Positions 25,165-34,125 of a DNA stretch of 35,712 nt are shown here, in pieces. The notes under the pieces were generated by a model that was not told where the DNA came from, did not search any database, and worked only from the letters and a program-made list of their open reading frames with translations. The DNA comes from Bacteroidota bacterium (lineage in GTDB: Bacteria > Bacteroidota > Bacteroidia > AKYH767-A > OLB10): the NCBI GenBank assembly GCA_963169675.1, contig CAUJFJ010000040.1, forward strand, positions 1 to 35,712, read 5' to 3'. Position 1 is the stretch's first letter. The number at the start of each line of letters is the position of its first letter. Made by a program: the position numbers and the translations under genes.

Positions 25165-28100
25165 TTATCTCACTAAAGTCACAGTGCCTACCCGTTGATG
25201 CGTTTTCCCAAATACGTCTTTAACAGTGACCTGGTAAACATACACATCCTGCTGCGCTAAACCGTTATCTTTTTGTACACTTCCATCCCAACCGGCATCG
25301 CGGCTGCTTGTAGTGTAAATATTTTCACCCCAGCGATTAAATATTTCCAGATTCATGCTTACGATTCCAATTCCTGCAATCGAAAATGCATCATTGATTC
25401 CATCCTGATTTGGTGTGAATGCATTTGGAACATACAGTGTGAACTCAGGAATAATATACACCCAATGCGACACGGTATCAAAACAGCCATAACTGTTCTG
25501 AACATGCAATACTACTTCATACCATCCTGTATCAGGATAAGTATGTACAGGTTCGAACAAAGTTGAACTTAGTCCATCACCAAATGTCCAGTTATATAAG
25601 TTAGCACCGGATGAAGTGTTTTCAAATTCTATTACAGGATGCAATATAGATGCTTCATAAGGATTTGGTGTAAAGGCTGCTTCCGGTCCGGGATAAATGG
25701 TAATAGCATTTGGCTGTGTAAAGGTTTGTGTACATCCCATATCTGTAGTAACAGTAAGTGTTACACCATAAGTTCCACTGGAACTGTAAACGGTTGAAGG
25801 ATTTTGCAGATTAGATGTTTCACCATTTCCAAAATCCCATGCCCAGGCTACGATGGTTCCGGAAGTCACGAATGAAGAATCGGTAAAATAAATTGTTAGA
25901 GGTCCGCAACCTGCTGCCTGACTATAGGTGAAATTAGATACAGGAAGTGGGAAAACAGTTATTTGTTGTGTGGTGGAATCGATACAACCATTGTCGGATA
26001 CTGCAATTAAGGTTATGGTGTACACTCCTGCAGAATCATAAGTATGAACAGGATTTACCAAACCTGAACCAGAAGATCCATCACCAAAATTCCAGATATA
26101 TTGTGTTATTGATCCAGATGATATCGTGGAAGTATTATTGAACTGCACACTGCTTTCAGCACATGCATCCGCAAAATCAAATCCGGGTTCCGGAACAGGA
26201 TAAAGCGTAACTGAAGAAGTTGCACTTGCCACACATCCATTGGCATTGGTCATTGTAAGTGAAACAGCATAAGTACCGGCTGCTGTATATTGATGCATTG
26301 GATTTTGTATCGCTGAAGAATTTCCATCACCAAAAGCCCATTGATAATCGTAAATCGCAGTATCACCAATTGCAGTTATTCCACTGAAAGATGTTGGATC
26401 ACCAAGACAGTTATTCGAAACTGAAATAACAGGAATTGGTAATTCATATACACTTACAGAATCAGTTATTGTTCCTGAACAACCATATAAGGAAGTGACG
26501 GTAAGTGTTACTGCATAATTTCCCGGGCCGGCAAATGTATGATATGGATCGGCTGCGGCAGTTGTTGAGCCATCACCAAAGTTCCAGTTCCAGGAACTGA
26601 TGGAGCCATCAATGGAAGTCGATAAATCGGTGAATGATACCGGTGATTCATCACAGGCATTAACGAAACCAAATGCTGCTACCGGAGCAGCATAAATAGT
26701 AACCTGTTGTGTGATAGTATCACTACATCCATTTTGTGTTGTAGCGATTAACGTCACATTGTAATTTCCGGGAGAAGCATAAACATGTTGCGGGTTCTGA
26801 TCGGTAGATGCATTTCCATCACCAAAATTCCATGAACAATTAATTACGCCACCACCTGCAACCTGCGACTGATTAAAGAATTCAGAAACCGTTCCCTGAC
26901 ACACATCAGCTCTGGTAAAATTAGCCGTTGGCACGGGATAAACATTAATTTGTGATTGAATAGAATCGGTACAACCCTGATCGCTTGTAACCAGCAACGA
27001 TACCTGGTAACTGCCGGGAGTAGCATAACTGTGTACAGGATTCTGGTTCGAAGATGAATTTCCATCACCTAAATTCCAGTTCCAGTTTACTATACTTCCT
27101 GATGCTATAGTTGACAAATCACTTAAATTAACTGTGCTGTATAAACAAGCATCGGATCCATTGAAAGCCGCTGCAGGAACAGGATAAACAGTCACTGATG
27201 CCATTGCAGAATCAACACAACCCTGATCGCTGGTTGCTGTCAGCAATACCTGATACGTTCCGTTTCCGGCAAATAAGTGTGTAGGATTTTGCTGATTGCT
27301 GCTACCACCATCTCCGAAATTCCAGTATACATTCGAAATGTTTGCATTCGAAACTGTTGTAGTTCCCGTAAAGGAAGTTGCAACACCTTCACACACCGGA
27401 GAAGCAGCAATGACAGTCTGTGGATTTGAATAAATTGTTACAGGTTGTGTTAATGATGCTGAACATCCCAAATCAGATGTTGCTGTAAGAGTAATATTAT
27501 AACTGCCTGCACTGCTGTACTGATGAACCGGATTGGAAGTGGTATCTGTTGAACCATCGCCAAATGACCAGGCATATCCGGAAATAGTTCCGTCAGAAAT
27601 AACTGAACTATTGTTTAATGTAACAGCAGTTCCATCACATACATTTGATAAACTGAATTGAGGCAATGGTGTATCATAAACCTGAACTTGCGCAGATATA
27701 GAATCAATGCAACCATTTGTTGAAGCCACTAACAAAGTTGCTGTATAAACACCGGGAGCATTATAAGTATGAACCGGATTCTGATCCGTTGATACATTTC
27801 CATCACCAAAATTCCAATTCCAGTTAGCGAGTGAACCGGTGCTTATTTGTGAAGAATCGGTAAATACAGTTCCTGAACCCAAACAAGCTACTGTATTTCC
27901 AAAAGCAGCAACTGGCATCGGCTCTATGGTAACCGGCTGACTTAACTGAGATGTACATCCCATACCTGTTGTTGCACTGAGTGTGACATTGTAGGTGCCT
28001 GGTGTTGCATATAAATTAGAAGTAGCCTGAGCATTTGAAGAATTCCCATCGCCAAAATCCCACAACCAACCAGTAATGTTACCGGATGCAAGGGTTGTTG

Positions 28101-31100
28101 TATTGGTGAATAAAGTGCTATTGCTTTCACATGTTGGTGATGAAACAAATGATATTGCAGGAACCGGATTGGCAAGAACATTCGATGCAAAGGAAGCTGA
28201 GCATCCAAAAACATCGGTAATGGTTACCGTATAGGAACCAGCAGCTGAAACATTTATAGTCTGGGTGGTAGCACCATTCGACCATAAATAAGTTGCAGTT
28301 GGATTTCCAGCACTTAAAATAGTTGTTTCTCCATCACATATTTGCACATTTGTTGGGTTAGCACTCAATCCATTTCCTCCAACAGTAACTGTTGTTCCGG
28401 CATATCCGATACAACCGTTAGGGCTGATTATAATTACGTCGAAATATCCGGAATCAGAAACCTGAATTGTTTGTGTTGTTTCTCCGTTTGGAGACCATAA
28501 ATAGGATGACCCGGGATTTTGAGCATCAAGAATTGTTGTTGTTCCAATACAAATGAATGCAGGGGATAAATCTGCTATCGGGGTAGGATTAATACCAACA
28601 GAAACGGAGTCCCATGCTTTGCAACCATTAGCATCTGTAACCTGAACTGCATATACACTAGGTAATGTTGGGTTAACATAAATGGATGCTGCTGATGAGC
28701 CGGTTGGAGTCCATTGATAACTTACACCACCGGTTGCAGTAATGGTTGCTGTTGTTCCTTCGCAAATCATTTGATCGGGACCTGCATTTGCTAAAGGCAA
28801 TGGATTAACATTTACTGTAACTGTATCGGTATTCGTACATCCATTCGAACTGGTACCGGTAACTATGTAAGTTGTAGTCTGCATTGGTGAAACAGTCACC
28901 GAATTGCCTGTAATATTTCCCGGCATCCAAATATTCGACAAAGCACCGGTTACATTCAAGGTCACTGGACTTCCTGCACAAACAGTTTTATCGGGACCTG
29001 CAAAAACGTTTGGAAGGTTATTAATATAAACTCTTACACTGTCTGAAGCAGAACATCCATTAACATCTGTTACTGTAACATGATAGGTTGAATTTACCAC
29101 TGGCGTGACTGAAGTTGACTGTGTAGTACTTCCATTGCTCCACAGGTATGATACTCCTCCTGTTGCATTCAATGTTGCGGAAGTTCCTCTGCACAATATT
29201 TGTGGTGAACCGGCATCAGGAACAGGAAGTGGATTAATTAATACGGGTTGTGAAATTGTATCATTACAGCCATTTGAACTTGTCACTATCAGTGATACAT
29301 TGTATGTTCCTGCATTATTGTAAACAGCTGAAGGATTTTGCAATACCGAAGTAGTTCCATTTCCAAAATCCCAGAACCAGGATGAAAGAACACCGCCGGG
29401 AACAGCTGACGTGCTATTGAAAGCAACAGGAGATCCTTTACAACTTTGTCCTGCAGTAAACGAAGCAACTGGTAACGGACTTATTGTAATTTGTTTCTGG
29501 ATGCTATCGACACAACCACCTGCAGTTGTTATCAATAAATCAACAGGATAAATTCCTGGTGCACTGTATGTGTGCGCAGGGTTTTGCTGAGATGCTGTAG
29601 CACCATCACCAAATGACCATTGCCATCCGGTAATATTTCCGACAGAAGTCGTAGAGGTATTCGTAAAGCTAACTGCATTTCCTTCACAACTGTTAAGGAA
29701 AGTGAAGTTTGCTGCTGGTAATGGAAATACATTAAAGGTTTTTATAAGACTATCGACACATCCCATATCAGATGTAACCACCAGAGTAACAGCAAATGTA
29801 CCGGATGAAGGATAATAATGAGAAGGATTCTGTTGTTGCGATACGTTTCCATCGCCAAAGCTCCACGACCATCCGGTTATACTTCCCGAGCCTATGGTAG
29901 ATACATCCATAAATTGCATAGGCTCATTAATACAAACATCGTTTGGTGTGAACTGTGCATCAGGCAAAGGATTTACATTCACCGTTGTTGAAAGTGTTCC
30001 TGAACAACCATTAGCATCAGTTATGGTTACACTATAAGCTCCTGCTGCATTTACAGTTATGGTTTGTGAAGTCGATCCATTTGACCATAAGAAACTATTT
30101 CCGGGATTTCCTGCATCCAGAACTGCACTACCACCTGCACAGAATGCTACGTTGGTTAAATTGTTAACTATAGTTCCTCCCTGACTAACAACACTAGAAT
30201 CGCCACCGGTACATCCAAACTGATTGGTAACAGTTACTGAATAAACTCCTGGTGATGAAACTGGAATTGATTGTGTCGTTTGTCCATTCGACCATAAATA
30301 AGTACTTCCCGGATTTCCTGCATTCAATGAGGAACTGATTCCGGCACAAATAAACAAGTTAGAGAGGTTAACATTTGGCAAAGGATTAACTGTTACAGAT
30401 ACGAAATTCGTAGCACTGCATCCATTGGCATTGGTGCCTGTTACTGCATAAGTTGTTGATGAACCCGGAGAAACTGTTATGGTACCGGTTGTATTTCCTG
30501 AAGGACTCCAGTTGTAGGTGACTCCTCCTGTAGCAGTGAGCGTAACAGACTGCCCCAGACAAATAGCTTGTGACGGAGAAACATTGATTACAGGAAGTGG
30601 ATTTACATTCACATTTACAGTAGCCGAAGCAGTACATCCGTTTGCATCTGTAACGGTAACAGTATAGGTAGTATTGGTTGAAGGAGACACATTAATTACG
30701 TCTGTGGTATATCCTCCGGGACTCCAGGAATAGGTTACTCCACCCGAAGCAACCAGGGTTGCTGTACCACCTAAACAAATAACCTGATTGGCCCCGGCAT
30801 TCGCTACCGGAGGCGGATTAATAGCAATTGTTTGTAAGATGGAAGCCGTACACCCAAAACTATTTGTTACAACTAAAGTAACATCGTAATTTCCGGGATT
30901 GGGATAATTGATAACCGGATTTGAACCGTTTGAAGTCTGACCGTTTCCAAATGTCCAGTCCCATCCTGTGATGGTTCCACCATTTCCGTTGGAGCTATCC
31001 ACGAAAGTGATATTTCCACCCTGACAGGCAACTGCAGAATAAGTGAACGCCGGAATTGGTAACGGATTTATCACAACCTGTTGTACTGTAGTATCAGCAC

Positions 31101-32922
31101 AACCAGTGGTATCGCCGGCAACCAATGTTACGGTATAGGTACCTGGATTTGCATAAACAACACCTGGATTTTGGGATGTTGAACCAGTGCCATTTCCAAA
31201 ATTCCAGTTCCAGTTATAATTTCCGGGAGGTGTTGTGGTATTATTAAATGTTAATGACGTGCCTACACAACCTTGTCCCACATTGAACGCAGCAACCGGA
31301 GGTGGTGCAATAGTAACAGGTACCACAACGGTATCTATACATCCGAATGAAGTCTCAATTATTAAAGAAACATTATACGTTCCGGGACCCGGGAACTGAT
31401 GAATTGGATTTTGAATAGTAGAAGTTCCTCCATCACCAAAATTCCAGTTCCAGGAGATAATAGTACCTCCGGGTAAAGTTGACTGATCAGTGAACTGAAC
31501 CGGAGTGTTCGGACAAGTACCTACAGCAGTAAAGGCTGCAGTTGGCTCAAAAGCATTTGCGACGACAACTGTATCCTGATTCGAGCAAACACCATCGTTT
31601 ACAGTGACAATATAGGTACCTACTCCAACTGTTTGAATTGGTAAGGTAACACCATTACTCCACAAATAAGTATAATTTCCTGTTCCACCGGAAGCAGTGA
31701 CGCTGACAGTTGCAAGGTCATTACAGGCAATAAACTGATCGGGGCCGGCACTCACGTTAATACCAATTACATTGATGCAATAAGAGTAGATCTGAGCGCC
31801 GATCATTGGGCAGGCATCATCATTTACCCGCACTGTAAAACAATATGGATTTGATGAAATATCTGCCTGAGTCGGAGTCCAGCAAAATGTACCGGTTGGA
31901 CGAGTTGCTCCATTCGATGTGAAGGTACCAGCCGGAATTGCACCATCCCAGTTAATAAAAACATTTTGACCTGCGTCTGGATCTGTTGAAAGGATATCAA
32001 AACATAAAGGTTCTCCGGCACAAACGGTGATATCAAAATTATTCGTTCCGTTAATACCTGATAAAGTTGGTAATGTATTATTACAATTTAATACAGTAAT
32101 TTGGATATCACGCTCTACAGTTCCAATCAGCACTCCATTTCTATATTCAGAAACAAGAACTGCCATCACAGTAACTTCCAGATTTTGTGGTGTCATGCAA
32201 ATATCACCTGTTGCCGGATTAAATGATACCGCAGGTGAAGATGTCAGAGGATCAGTAGCGTTAAATGGTGGAATATAATCAACTGTAGTTGTAGCATTCT
32301 GATAAGGTGTAATTAAGGAATAAACCAAGGAATCGCCATCTGCATCATAAGCACCATGATTAAAGCAATATTGCTGCCCAACACATGCAAAAGGAACTGG
32401 TTTGTTCGAGAATGTCGGAGAAGTATTACAAGGACTAATGGTATTATTTAAAGATGCATAGATATAAAATGTACTTGTTCCTGGGTTGGTAATTGTAGTA
32501 ATTGCAGCATTCCGGCAACACAAATTATAACTGAATACCCAGTCGGTGCATTGCATGGGTAAAGTGATCACTCCTTCGTACACCCATTCCTGAATTCCGG
32601 TAAATATTCCACCGTTACAAGATGAAACTGCGGAGGGACATAATGGTGTTACTTCTTGTCCGGTTCCAGGAATCGGATTACAGGTAATACCAAGATTTTG
32701 GCCACAGGTAACTGAACGGATATTTACAAAAACATTGTTGGGTGCCGGTATACCAATACAATCGCGGTAAAATGAAACTCTGATTTTGTAGGTATTACCA
32801 CCGAGACACTCATACGTAAGGTCAGCACCCATTGCATGGCTTGCTTTGGCCTCTCTGAACTGTACCATCAGCAGTAATGCCGTGATTGTGATCAGTAAGA
32901 TTTTTTGTAGCTGTTTACTCAT
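25165..32922 (-). CDS. Giant PKD/Ig-like surface protein with T9SS type B (gliding-motility-associated) C-terminal domain
   Basis: Secreted protein of 2585 aa. The signal peptide ends REAKA (about 1-27). Then follow: a Cys-rich module (about 28-387, starting SHAMGADLTY); one Ig-like module; PKD 1-3 (about 455-700); four Ig-like modules; PKD 4-6 (about 986-1230); five Ig-like modules; PKD 7-17 (about 1590-2492); and a type B sorting domain (about 2493-2585) with VPNAFTPNQDGINDAF and IFNRWGENIY. The PKD core is WxFGDG with NPxHxY and GxYxVxL. The open frame begins at 32964, but the signal peptide starts at the ATG at 32922 and a perfect -7 box at 32962-32969 covers the upstream ATG. Family knowledge predicts export by the type IX system and display on the surface; adhesion is inferred. 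No enzyme domain is seen. Confidence 0.92.
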   Translation of the reverse strand: MSKQLQKILLITITALLLMVQFREAKASHAMGADLTYECLGGNTYKIRVSFYRDCIGIPAPNNVFVNIRSVTCGQNLGITCNPIPGTGQEVTPLCPSAVSSCNGGIFTGIQEWVYEGVITLPMQCTDWVFSYNLCCRNAAITTITNPGTSTFYIYASLNNTISPCNTSPTFSNKPVPFACVGQQYCFNHGAYDADGDSLVYSLITPYQNATTTVDYIPPFNATDPLTSSPAVSFNPATGDICMTPQNLEVTVMAVLVSEYRNGVLIGTVERDIQITVLNCNNTLPTLSGINGTNNFDITVCAGEPLCFDILSTDPDAGQNVFINWDGAIPAGTFTSNGATRPTGTFCWTPTQADISSNPYCFTVRVNDDACPMIGAQIYSYCINVIGINVSAGPDQFIACNDLATVSVTASGGTGNYTYLWSNGVTLPIQTVGVGTYIVTVNDGVCSNQDTVVVANAFEPTAAFTAVGTCPNTPVQFTDQSTLPGGTIISWNWNFGDGGTSTIQNPIHQFPGPGTYNVSLIIETSFGCIDTVVVPVTIAPPPVAAFNVGQGCVGTSLTFNNTTTPPGNYNWNWNFGNGTGSTSQNPGVVYANPGTYTVTLVAGDTTGCADTTVQQVVINPLPIPAFTYSAVACQGGNITFVDSSNGNGGTITGWDWTFGNGQTSNGSNPVINYPNPGNYDVTLVVTNSFGCTASILQTIAINPPPVANAGANQVICLGGTATLVASGGVTYSWSPGGYTTDVINVSPSTNTTYTVTVTDANGCTASATVNVNVNPLPVINVSPSQAICLGQSVTLTATGGVTYNWSPSGNTTGTITVSPGSSTTYAVTGTNANGCSATNFVSVTVNPLPNVNLSNLFICAGISSSLNAGNPGSTYLWSNGQTTQSIPVSSPGVYSVTVTNQFGCTGGDSSVVSQGGTIVNNLTNVAFCAGGSAVLDAGNPGNSFLWSNGSTSQTITVNAAGAYSVTITDANGCSGTLSTTVNVNPLPDAQFTPNDVCINEPMQFMDVSTIGSGSITGWSWSFGDGNVSQQQNPSHYYPSSGTFAVTLVVTSDMGCVDSLIKTFNVFPLPAANFTFLNSCEGNAVSFTNTSTTSVGNITGWQWSFGDGATASQQNPAHTYSAPGIYPVDLLITTAGGCVDSIQKQITISPLPVASFTAGQSCKGSPVAFNSTSAVPGGVLSSWFWDFGNGTTSVLQNPSAVYNNAGTYNVSLIVTSSNGCNDTISQPVLINPLPVPDAGSPQILCRGTSATLNATGGVSYLWSNGSTTQSTSVTPVVNSTYHVTVTDVNGCSASDSVRVYINNLPNVFAGPDKTVCAGSPVTLNVTGALSNIWMPGNITGNSVTVSPMQTTTYIVTGTSSNGCTNTDTVTVNVNPLPLANAGPDQMICEGTTATITATGGVSYQWTPTGSSAASIYVNPTLPSVYAVQVTDANGCKAWDSVSVGINPTPIADLSPAFICIGTTTILDAQNPGSSYLWSPNGETTQTIQVSDSGYFDVIIISPNGCIGYAGTTVTVGGNGLSANPTNVQICDGETTILSAGNPTATYLWSNGATTQTINVSAAGSYTVTITDVFGCSASFASNVLANPVPAISFVSSPTCESNSTLFTNTTTLASGNITGWLWDFGDGNSSNAQATSNLYATPGTYNVTLSATTGMGCTSQLSQPVTIEPMPVAAFGNTVACLGSGTVFTDSSQISTGSLANWNWNFGDGNVSTDQNPVHTYNAPGVYTATLLVASTNGCIDSISAQVQVYDTPLPQFSLSNVCDGTAVTLNNSSVISDGTISGYAWSFGDGSTDTTSNPVHQYSSAGSYNITLTATSDLGCSASLTQPVTIYSNPQTVIAASPVCEGVATSFTGTTTVSNANISNVYWNFGDGGSSNQQNPTHLFAGNGTYQVLLTATSDQGCVDSAMASVTVYPVPAAAFNGSDACLYSTVNLSDLSTIASGSIVNWNWNLGDGNSSSNQNPVHSYATPGSYQVSLLVTSDQGCTDSIQSQINVYPVPTANFTRADVCQGTVSEFFNQSQVAGGGVINCSWNFGDGNASTDQNPQHVYASPGNYNVTLIATTQNGCSDTITQQVTIYAAPVAAFGFVNACDESPVSFTDLSTSIDGSISSWNWNFGDGSTTAAADPYHTFAGPGNYAVTLTVTSLYGCSGTITDSVSVYELPIPVISVSNNCLGDPTSFSGITAIGDTAIYDYQWAFGDGNSSAIQNPMHQYTAAGTYAVSLTMTNANGCVASATSSVTLYPVPEPGFDFADACAESSVQFNNTSTISSGSITQYIWNFGDGSSGSGLVNPVHTYDSAGVYTITLIAVSDNGCIDSTTQQITVFPLPVSNFTYSQAAGCGPLTIYFTDSSFVTSGTIVAWAWDFGNGETSNLQNPSTVYSSSGTYGVTLTVTTDMGCTQTFTQPNAITIYPGPEAAFTPNPYEASILHPVIEFENTSSGANLYNWTFGDGLSSTLFEPVHTYPDTGWYEVVLHVQNSYGCFDTVSHWVYIIPEFTLYVPNAFTPNQDGINDAFSIAGIGIVSMNLEIFNRWGENIYTTSSRDAGWDGSVQKDNGLAQQDVYVYQVTVKDVFGKTHQRVGTVTLVR
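25450..31750 (-). repeat. Coding repeat array: 17 PKD and about 10 Ig-like modules
   Basis: PKD units are about 246 bases (82 residues) and Ig-like units about 213 bases (71 residues). The order is Ig1, PKD3, Ig4, PKD3, Ig5, PKD11. The stretch encoding the WNFGDG core recurs at the DNA level as close variants of CCATCACCAAAATTCCAGTT (read on the + strand; near 26573, 27065, 27797 and 31432), a possible substrate for unequal recombination. Confidence 0.85.
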
Positions 32923-32961
32923 GTCAGGAGGATTAATCGTGAATGATAGGTTTATCACTAC

Positions 32962-32969
32962 CAAATTTA
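32962..32969 (-). promoter_or_regulatory. -7 promoter box of the giant PKD gene
   Basis: TAAATTTG on the minus strand, a perfect TAnnTTTG match about 39 bases before the ATG at 32922. It overlaps the codon of the alternative ATG at 32964 and so argues against that start. A -33 box is not clear. Confidence 0.45.
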
Positions 32970-33202
32970 TCCTATCCCTGATACGTCATTGAATCGATTG
33001 AGTTGACTCTACAATTTTGTAAGAAAAAGTAGTGTTTGAACAGAAAAACCCATGTTTGGCAATACAAAACTTAAGCTATGCAATTGATTTTGAAACGAAT
33101 TCCACTGTTGGTTATCCTAAAATAATGATGAAAGAAACTGGAATAAAACATCTAAACCTGAATAAAAAGTGACAATTCCTCCTATAAAGAATGAAATCAT
33201 AC

Positions 33203-33223
33203 AACCTAAGATTAATTTAGGTT
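33203..33223. terminator. Weak inverted repeat, possible end of the DHPR-like SDR transcript
   Basis: AACCTAA (33203-33209) and TTAGGTT (33217-33223) with a 7-base loop, 71 bases beyond the SDR stop on the minus strand. There is no T run after the stem, so terminator function is doubtful. Confidence 0.25.
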
Positions 33224-33293
33224 TGAAAATTCAAGTGAAAAACACAATAATTAAGCTGTTAAAAGGTGTGCAACAATAACAATGCCAAACGCA

Positions 33294-33980
33294 TTATTCT
33301 TCATACATCTTAACAATCAAACACGGCCTATCATTTCTGGTTATGATTTGAATTATTCGTTCAGAAATAGCTTCAGGAGTGACCCATTGAGAAAAGTCTT
33401 CATCAGGCATATTAACTCTGTTCACAGGTGTATCAATTACAGATGGAATGATGACATGAGCATGAATGTTTACATTTTCAGGAGTTAGACTATACCGTTG
33501 AGCAAGATTAATCAATGCAGATTTAGAAAGCGTATAGGCAACTGCATTGTTTCCTTTTTCCGGTTCAATGGCAGGTCGCGCACCCACAAAAAACAAATAT
33601 CCTTCTGAGGTCAAAGCATTCATTTCATTGAACAGTGCTTGAGACAGATAAAATGCTGTATCAAAATTAACTTTAAACATCATGCTTATCTGCTCCCTGG
33701 TTGTGTTTTTAATAGTACCTTCCGCATAACCACCAGCCAGAAATAACGCAGCATGAACAGCTATTTTCGACTGTTTTAACAAACTAGTGAATTGCTCAAC
33801 CTCAAGTTTATCGGTTAAATCTAGTTTATGAACTGAAATAAATCCGGAACTTAAATCCCATTCAGTTGTATCGTGTTTTGAAATAAGTGCATGAACAAAA
33901 TATCCGGCAGCTAAAAACTCGCGACAAACAACGCGTCCTAATTGTCCGGCAGCACCGGAAATAACAACATGCTTTACCAT
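33294..33980 (-). CDS. Dihydropteridine-reductase-like SDR
   Basis: Short-chain dehydrogenase fold (228 aa) that most resembles quinonoid dihydropteridine reductase, which recycles tetrahydropterin cofactors with NADH. The cofactor loop is GAAGQLGR (about 8-15). The NAG motif is replaced by LAGGYAEG, like the AGGWAGG of animal enzymes. The catalytic YTLSK is present. The C-terminal stretch PSVIDTPVNRVNMPDEDFSQW, followed by RNDRP, matches the animal enzyme pattern closely. The usual catalytic Ser is replaced in FFVGARPA, as in the dihydropteridine reductase group. A perfect -7 box precedes the ATG. Pterin as substrate is inferred by resemblance. Confidence 0.8.
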   Translation of the reverse strand: MVKHVVISGAAGQLGRVVCREFLAAGYFVHALISKHDTTEWDLSSGFISVHKLDLTDKLEVEQFTSLLKQSKIAVHAALFLAGGYAEGTIKNTTREQISMMFKVNFDTAFYLSQALFNEMNALTSEGYLFFVGARPAIEPEKGNNAVAYTLSKSALINLAQRYSLTPENVNIHAHVIIPSVIDTPVNRVNMPDEDFSQWVTPEAISERIIQIITRNDRPCLIVKMYEE

Positions 33981-33997
33981 TTCATTTTTTAGTTTCT

Positions 33998-34005
33998 CAA
34001 AGGTA
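33998..34005 (-). promoter_or_regulatory. -7 promoter box of the DHPR-like SDR gene
   Basis: TACCTTTG on the minus strand, a perfect TAnnTTTG match 17 bases before the ATG at 33980, located after the terminator of the DUF5777 gene. The -33 box is not evident. Confidence 0.45.
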
Positions 34006-34024
34006 GTATAAAATCATAAAACAT

Positions 34025-34054
34025 AAAAAAACCCGGAAGCGAGGACTTCCGGGT
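34025..34054 (-). terminator. Rho-independent terminator after the DUF5777 gene
   Basis: Nine-base perfect stem ACCCGGAAG / CTTCCGGGT (34031-34039 with 34046-34054), six-base loop, followed on the minus strand by a run of T. It separates the YceI-DUF5777 unit from the SDR gene. Confidence 0.88.
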
Positions 34055-34106
34055 CACCAAAACACATTTCAATCATCTGAATCACACCATCCAGATTGAT
34101 CGGGTA

Positions 34107-34125
34107 TAGAACGCGACACGTTCTA
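34107..34125. repeat. Inverted repeat at the DUF5777 stop codon
   Basis: TAGAACG (34107-34113) and CGTTCTA (34119-34125) around the spacer CGACA. The right arm includes the stop codon of the DUF5777 gene. There is no T run, so it is not a classical terminator; it may protect the message 3' end. Confidence 0.4.

Larger units (their letters stand above)
32923..33293. other. Intergenic region upstream of the giant PKD gene
   Basis: About 370 AT-rich bases. It holds the -7 box of the giant gene at its left end and an inverted repeat AACCTAA / TTAGGTT (33203-33223) towards the right. I see no gene; the longest frames are short and not protein-like. Confidence 0.6.

Noticed and set aside
25450-31750. 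Recurring short DNA words at regular distance that could suggest a CRISPR or satellite array
   Set aside because: The period of about 246 or 213 bases is a multiple of three, stays in one open frame and matches PKD/Ig modules; the units are far too long and divergent for CRISPR.
32923-32964. ATG at 32964 as start of the giant protein
   Set aside because: It would place 14 residues before the signal peptide and its codon overlaps a perfect -7 promoter box.
34107-34125. Inverted repeat at the DUF5777 stop as its terminator
   Set aside because: No T run follows; the hairpin at 34031-34054 with a T run is the better terminator.
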